A stretch of DNA of 64,000 nt. Source: Porphyridium purpureum. Lineage: Eukaryota > Rhodophyta > Bangiophyceae > Porphyridiales > Porphyridiaceae. Below, piece after piece: positions 59,835 through 64,000 of the stretch (its first letter is position 1; each line of letters opens with the position of its first letter). Made by a program: the position numbers and the translations under genes. The notes under the pieces were generated by a model. That model saw only the letters and a list, made by a program, of their open reading frames with translations, searched no databases and had not been told where the DNA came from. Location of the stretch: NCBI GenBank assembly GCA_008690995.1, contig VRMN01000009.1, positions 620,001 to 684,000 of the forward strand, read 5' to 3'.

Positions 59835-61127
59835 TTACTGCCCGATGAATTCAAAGCTCGATCCGGTCTTGATCAGGCGGTCGAGAAGCACTTTACCCTG
59901 ACAGACGGCCGGTGTCAATACGCCGCCACGTCCGCGACTTTCAATCTTGTCAGCATCAAGTGCTAGAGCAAGCCCGGACTCGACAAGCATGCGTGCGGTG
60001 TCTTTATAGCCTGGGTCTGTGGGGAAACGCATTCTGGATTTCAGCACGCTGCCGCGCGTACCAATCGCCGTGGCGTCCAGCACCAAGAATCCACGCTTCA
60101 TTTCCTCCTCTGAGGGGCCCTCACCCGGCTTGGGAAGCACATACTTTCTGAGAAGCCAGCGCGTTGGGGGGAAAATCACGAGCAAACCGAACAAGTACTG
60201 CGCGGACGCCATCAAAATGGCACCGGCCACATTCTTGTGCGCACTTCCTTCGCGATAAACCACACAGGGTCCGTAGCCGTTTAGCGCATTTGAGCGCTTT
60301 ACCGCACTGCCATTCACGCCCGCCATGACAAACATGCTGCGCACGGGCATCTTTTCGCTCTGCCCGGACAATCGACCGAAATCCACAAAGCGTACATTAT
60401 TCAGTTTGGTCTTGAACTCGGACGCCACAGGGCCCGCGTCCTTGCCATCAGAGGCTGGAAGCAGCAGAAGCGGATCGAACCCAATCGGTGTCGCTGTCGG
60501 CTCTTTGACTGCACCACTCTGATTTCCGGAGCCCGTTGCAAGTGCCATGGCCGTTTCAATGGTGCCACCGGAAACCGAGCCGCGCACGCGGTTCCAGAAT
60601 TCGACGCGAGCAAGCTGTTCTTCCCCGTTGCTGTCCGCTTTGAGCTTTTCTGCCAGCATCAGAGTGGAGAGATCCCACGGAACACTATCGTGTCCGCACA
60701 GATGCACGACGCGCGCGCCCGTCTGGCGAGCCTGCGCGTCAAATCTCTCCACCATGCTTCGCACCCATGGAATTTCGCCGGTGATATCACAGTATCCTTT
60801 GCCCTGCTGCACAACTGTCTTCACGAGCGTGGTGCCGTACCTGCTATAAGGTCCCGCGGTGCTGATCACCACGCGCGTGGATGCCACCAGACGCTCAATC
60901 GCCGCCTCGTCGTTCGCGTCTGCGACGAGAATCGCCGGCGACGACTTGCCGCTTGTACACCGCGTAGCGACCACCTGCTCCAGCTTGGCGCGCGAGCGAC
61001 CGGCCACGCCCCATTTGATTGTCTTTCCGTACGCCGCGTCGACGTACGACACACACAGCTGCCCCGTGAAACCGGTCGCTCCGAAAATGACCAGGTCGAG
61101 GTCTGCAGGAGCCGCCGACATGATCAT
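59835..61127 (-). CDS. Saccharopine-dehydrogenase-like oxidoreductase
   Basis: 430 residues from the ATG at 61127; a second Met two codons later is equally possible. The N-terminal Rossmann motif DLVIFGATGFTGQLCVSYV is followed by KWGVAGRSRAKLEQVV, VISTAGPYSRYGTTLVK and VHLCGHDSVPWDLS, as in SCCPDH and trans-acting enoyl reductases. A hydrophobic segment (AGAILMASAQYLFGLLVIFP, about 295-315) matches the membrane or lipid-droplet helix of SCCPDH-type proteins. It is probably an NAD(P)-binding enzyme acting on lipids; the lysine pathway is unlikely. It ends 33 bp from the SKA-like gene (convergent). Confidence 0.9.
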   Translation of the reverse strand: MIMSAAPADLDLVIFGATGFTGQLCVSYVDAAYGKTIKWGVAGRSRAKLEQVVATRCTSGKSSPAILVADANDEAAIERLVASTRVVISTAGPYSRYGTTLVKTVVQQGKGYCDITGEIPWVRSMVERFDAQARQTGARVVHLCGHDSVPWDLSTLMLAEKLKADSNGEEQLARVEFWNRVRGSVSGGTIETAMALATGSGNQSGAVKEPTATPIGFDPLLLLPASDGKDAGPVASEFKTKLNNVRFVDFGRLSGQSEKMPVRSMFVMAGVNGSAVKRSNALNGYGPCVVYREGSAHKNVAGAILMASAQYLFGLLVIFPPTRWLLRKYVLPKPGEGPSEEEMKRGFLVLDATAIGTRGSVLKSRMRFPTDPGYKDTARMLVESGLALALDADKIESRGRGGVLTPAVCQGKVLLDRLIKTGSSFEFIGQ

Positions 61128-61148
61128 GGATGATGCTGAGGCCCGCAC

Positions 61149-61849
61149 TTAATACGTCTGCTGCACTTTGTCCACGCTTGTGTCCGCTGCCCATGCCACC
61201 ACCTGCCGCACCAGCTGCTCGGCCTGCTTGTTCACGGCGTTAAGAGCGATTGAGCCGTTTGTCCCGCTACGACCAAGTGCCACCTGGAGTGTATCGGGGG
61301 GAGGAACCGCTTTACGCGTGGAAGGGGAAGGGAAATGGAAGGGCCGATTTAGACACAAGGAACAGAACAATCGATGCTCGAGCGAGGCTTACTACCAGCT
61401 GACGCAATGTTCCCCGAAGATGCTTACAAGAACACGCCGCCCGTATGAGCGCCCGACGAAAACGCTTGGGCTTGCGCGGCGGGCACGCCTAGCCGCTCAA
61501 GGATCGCGTCGAGACGCGCAGCCTTGCGCGCCATGGCGTCGATGTTCTCGGCAATGCTCTCCACCAGTAGCGCGTCCTGGCCGTGTGGGTCAAACTCGCG
61601 CATCTGGGTGTTCGAGTCGGCTAGGCGCTCCAGCTGCATCTGCAGCTCCACCCGCTCAGCGAGCAGCTCGTCCTGCGTCAGCAGGAACACAGGCTTCTGC
61701 ATGGTCGCCGCCGCAGAAGCCTGGCCGCTCTGCTCATCATGCACCCCTTGAGCCGCGCTCGCGGCCCGCGACGGCGTAAAGTAGATTCCTTCGCCCAGCT
61801 TGATTTCGTAGCGGTCTTTCTGCTGTTGCTGCTGCGGTTGCTGCTGCAT
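61149..61849 (-). CDS. Coiled-coil protein, probably two exons, unknown function
   Basis: The first frame (61849-61424) encodes 141 residues: poly-Gln start, KDRYEIKLGEGIYFTP, then a helical region LLAERVELQMQLERLADSNT and LLVESIAENIDAMARKAARLD. Its stop TAA lies inside a strong donor, GTAAGC (61427-61422). Splicing to an acceptor at 61267 (CGTAG) would continue the protein in frame with GTNGSIALNAVNKQAEQLVR to a stop at 61149, 179 residues in all. That downstream stretch is convincingly protein-like and has no ATG of its own, which favours the spliced model. An alternative acceptor is CTCCAG at 61284. No family recognised. Confidence 0.55.
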
Positions 61850-62326
61850 CGTGCAATCGTTTTCGACTCGCCCACCAAACAGCCTACCCACCCAACTTTT
61901 CCAGAAATACGAGCCGAGCGTGCGCGTCCGTTTAAGCTTGTGCGCGCACCCGACCAGCACCTGCGCGGCCAGAAAGGCAGGAAGCGCCGCGCTCGAAAAC
62001 TCAGGCCGGCTAGCAGAGCGCAGCTTGCGCGAGAGAAAGACAGTGCAGCTCACTTGTCACTGTGCGAGCCGGCCGACAAACACGACGAGGAACCACGCAG
62101 CTGCTGCGGCAATGTCAAGCGCTCAACGCGCCAGCGCGAGCGAGTCGCAAAGTGTAATCACCTAATACTGTACTTTATGCTGTACCTCAAACTGTACTTT
62201 GATGAAAGTACAGTTATATAGGGTTTCCGCCGGCGCGGTGCGGCGGCGCTCGGAGATTCCGGGCCCCGTGCAGGGCGTGGGTTTGTTGTCGGAGACGCCG
62301 CGGCGACGTGCGCTGGTGAAGGATGG
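61850..62326. promoter_or_regulatory. Divergent promoter with GTAC cluster next to TATA-like site
   Basis: Four motifs within 46 bp: CTGTAC 62168, CTGTAC 62180, CTGTAC 62192 and GTACAG 62208. The last runs into GTACAGTTATATAGG, a good TATA candidate about 110 bp before the YebC-like ATG. The region upstream of the minus-strand gene is open but has no similarity. Confidence 0.6.
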
Positions 62327-63196
62327 ATGGGCTTGCGTTCGCCGGACGCTGGGCAGTATGCGCGCCGCAGCCAGTCGTGCGACGCGCAGAGGTGTGCGTA
62401 TGCGCGTGAATGGACGCGCGGTCAGGGCGCTGTGGCCGTGAGGTGTCGGCGAGTGGCCGCGCGCGTGTACATGGGGAGGCGGTCTGAGAAAATTGCGACG
62501 CGGAAAGGGAAGCAGGAGAAGCTGCGGACAAAGCTGTTTGCCCGCGTGGGTAAACAGATCATCGCGGCGATCCGCGAAGGTGGCGATAATGTCGAGAGCA
62601 ATGCGGCGCTCGCGTCAGCGCTGGACGCGGCTCGCGCCGCGAATTTCCCCAAGGATAATGTGGAGCGGCTCATGAAAAAGGCGACGTCCACAGACCAGGA
62701 GGACTACAAAGTGTCCCTTTTTGAGGTGTACGGGCACGAAGGCGTTGGCCTGCTGATCCAGGTGTTTACTGATAACAACAACCGCGCCATCAGCGAAATG
62801 CGCACCATTCTCAACAGGCAGCAAGTGTCGATGGCATCCGCAGGCTCGGTGTCCTATAATTTTGATAAAAAGGGCATGCTGCTGCTTCGGGGCGTGCCCA
62901 GTGAAGGCGAGCAGGCAGACGAGTTGCTGATGAATGCCATCGAGGCCGGTGCTGAGGAGTGCGAGTTTAGCGAAGAGCACGATGCATTTGAGCTGTTCAC
63001 GGAGGCTACTGATCTCATGGCGGTCAAGCAGGCACTGCAGCAAGAACATGGATACGCCATTGAGCGTGCCGAGCTCGTGATGGTCCCGCGCACGCGTTGC
63101 GAGGTATCAGAAGAAGCCGCCGAGAAAAATTTTACGCTGATGGACGCCCTGGAGGACCTTGACGACGTGGACCAGATTTTCCACAACATGGAATAA
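62327..63196 (+). CDS. TACO1: YebC/TACO1-family organellar translation factor
   Basis: 289 residues. The first 48 residues are Arg/Ala-rich without acidic runs (an import presequence), then GRRSEKIATRKGKQEKLRTK opens the YebC domain. Family features: LDAARAANFPKDNVERLMKKA, VYGHEGVGLLIQVFTDNNNR, SAGSVSYNFDKKGML and the C-terminal VSEEAAEKNFTLMDALEDLDDVDQIFHNM. TACO1 activates translation of mitochondrial COX1; bacterial YebC relieves ribosome stalling at polyproline stretches. Mitochondrial location is inferred from the leader. Confidence 0.94.
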   Translation: MGLRSPDAGQYARRSQSCDAQRCAYAREWTRGQGAVAVRCRRVAARVYMGRRSEKIATRKGKQEKLRTKLFARVGKQIIAAIREGGDNVESNAALASALDAARAANFPKDNVERLMKKATSTDQEDYKVSLFEVYGHEGVGLLIQVFTDNNNRAISEMRTILNRQQVSMASAGSVSYNFDKKGMLLLRGVPSEGEQADELLMNAIEAGAEECEFSEEHDAFELFTEATDLMAVKQALQQEHGYAIERAELVMVPRTRCEVSEEAAEKNFTLMDALEDLDDVDQIFHNME

Positions 63197-63628
63197 TTCT
63201 TCTGGCGGATAATCAGCAGAGATTTCAGCAGTGCGTAGGAGCACAACCGGTTGCGTACGTTCGCTAGACATGATGCAAGGGCGCCATGAAGTGCGACGCT
63301 GAACTGCCCCAGCCCTTGCAAGGGCTGAAAGAGTAAGTGCCAATGGATGCGTGCAAGTGTACAGGCTTCAAGCGAGCGTATGAACGAGGGCGGAAGAAAT
63401 AAATCATCAAGTAATCATCGCTGCGTGGGACCATACTCCTGCGATTTGATCATGCATCTTCAGCGGGGTTACAGCTGCCGGCCCGAGCCGCGAGCTCCTC
63501 GAATTTATCATGGGCACTCCAACCGTCTCACACCTTCGGAATCCGTTTCCTTTCCGCTTTGGCAAACCATGCCAAACATTTTTTCGAATTCTCACCACCT
63601 GTGAGACAGGCCTTTTCCTTGCCGCAAC
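63197..63628. other. Convergent 3' spacer
   Basis: It lies between the YebC-like gene and the lipase, which converge. It is AT-richer than the coding sequence, and no gene or RNA was recognised. Confidence 0.45.
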
Positions 63629-64000
63629 TCAGGATTGAATATCGAGCTTGACCTCGAGGACGTGCGCCAGCGCGGCGGCGTAGTAATGTGTGCGATGATG
63701 TGCGAGCGCCTCGCTATAATTAATGTACTCAAACGGCTCAACTTTCAGAGCCTCGGCAAACTCCCACACGACGCCGGTGTCGAAAAAGATGACGCACTTG
63801 CCGAAATGCTTGTAGCGAGGCTTGCGCGGCAACGTTCGCACGATATCCTTGTATGCAGATATACGCAGCGTGACGTGCCCTATGAGAGCATCCAAGACGC
63901 GTCCGCCAGGCTCGTCGGTCAACTTTGGCGAACCAAACGCGAGGACGCGTTCCACATTGAAGCCTTCGCGAAGCAAGAATGCACCCACGAGCTGAGCCGT
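63629..64000 (-). CDS. Class 3 lipase, C-terminal part (cut by window end)
   Basis: The last 123 residues or so of a lipase_3 protein; the nucleophile GxSxG lies beyond 64000. It reads TAQLVGAFLLREGF, VERVLAFGSPKLTD, the catalytic Asp region SAYKDIVRTLPRKPRYKHFG and a His candidate in EALAHHRTHYYAAAL. The spacing AFGSPK..D.V..LP..Y.H fits the family. The substrate (triacylglycerol or plastid galactolipid) is not determinable. Confidence 0.85.
   Translation of the reverse strand, partial: TAQLVGAFLLREGFNVERVLAFGSPKLTDEPGGRVLDALIGHVTLRISAYKDIVRTLPRKPRYKHFGKCVIFFDTGVVWEFAEALKVEPFEYINYSEALAHHRTHYYAAALAHVLEVKLDIQS

Overview
The window is nuclear DNA of a compact, GC-rich, intron-poor eukaryote, most likely a unicellular red alga of the Porphyridium type (inference from gene content and architecture; no marker gene in the window proves it). 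The eukaryotic genes include SmE, a NEDD8-activating enzyme subunit, ABCE1, a Cyc8-type corepressor, DNAJC21, and mitochondrial proteins DLST, bS16m and a PTGES2-like protein. Plastid ancestry is suggested by a nuclear hemC and by a glucan, water dikinase. The dikinase shows no organelle leader, which fits cytosolic (floridean) starch. About 34 genes lie in 64 kb, mostly as single uninterrupted reading frames on both strands. I can support only two spliced genes.

Layout. 1-9 kb: protein kinase, folate enzyme HPPK-DHPS (spliced), alpha/beta hydrolase, secretory membrane protein, DNAJC21/JJJ1, DLST. 9-17 kb: universal stress protein, PTGES2-like protein, SmE, AFG2-like AAA ATPase, GGCT-fold membrane protein. 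17-31 kb: two nearly identical copies of one gene in inverted orientation. They flank a type II Golgi-like membrane protein, mitochondrial ribosomal protein S16, an anchored cyclophilin, a small membrane protein and the NAE1 subunit. 31-46 kb: a very long Q-rich Cyc8/Ssn6 protein, two alpha/beta hydrolases, glucan, water dikinase and a fibrillin-like protein. 46-53 kb: a regulatory, repeat-rich, AT-richer stretch, then hemC, RPL35, a DUF2256 protein and a PhzF-family protein. 53-64 kb: ABCE1, an RluA-like protein, a small single-TM protein, a probable SKA kinetochore protein, a saccharopine-dehydrogenase-like oxidoreductase, a coiled-coil protein (probably spliced), a YebC/TACO1 protein and a class 3 lipase cut by the window end.

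Functional themes. Ribosome production and recycling recur (RPL35, ABCE1, DNAJC21, AFG2-like, bS16m, RluA-like, YebC/TACO1). Metabolic genes (folate, tetrapyrrole, TCA cycle, starch phosphorylation) are interspersed without operon logic.

The most unusual non-coding signal is a family of short tandem arrays built on a GTAC core (GTACAG/CTGTAC and CAGTAC). Their unit lengths are 9, 9, 10 and 13 bp, with a looser cluster of four at 12-16 bp spacing. They sit only in intergenic or upstream regions, often beside TATA-like sequence. The second is the inverted gene pair: coding and 3' sequences are almost identical, while the 5' flank beyond roughly 70 bp is clearly diverged, a pattern that suggests gene conversion. 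I saw no CRISPR array, rRNA, convincing tRNA, virus-like element or intact transposon.
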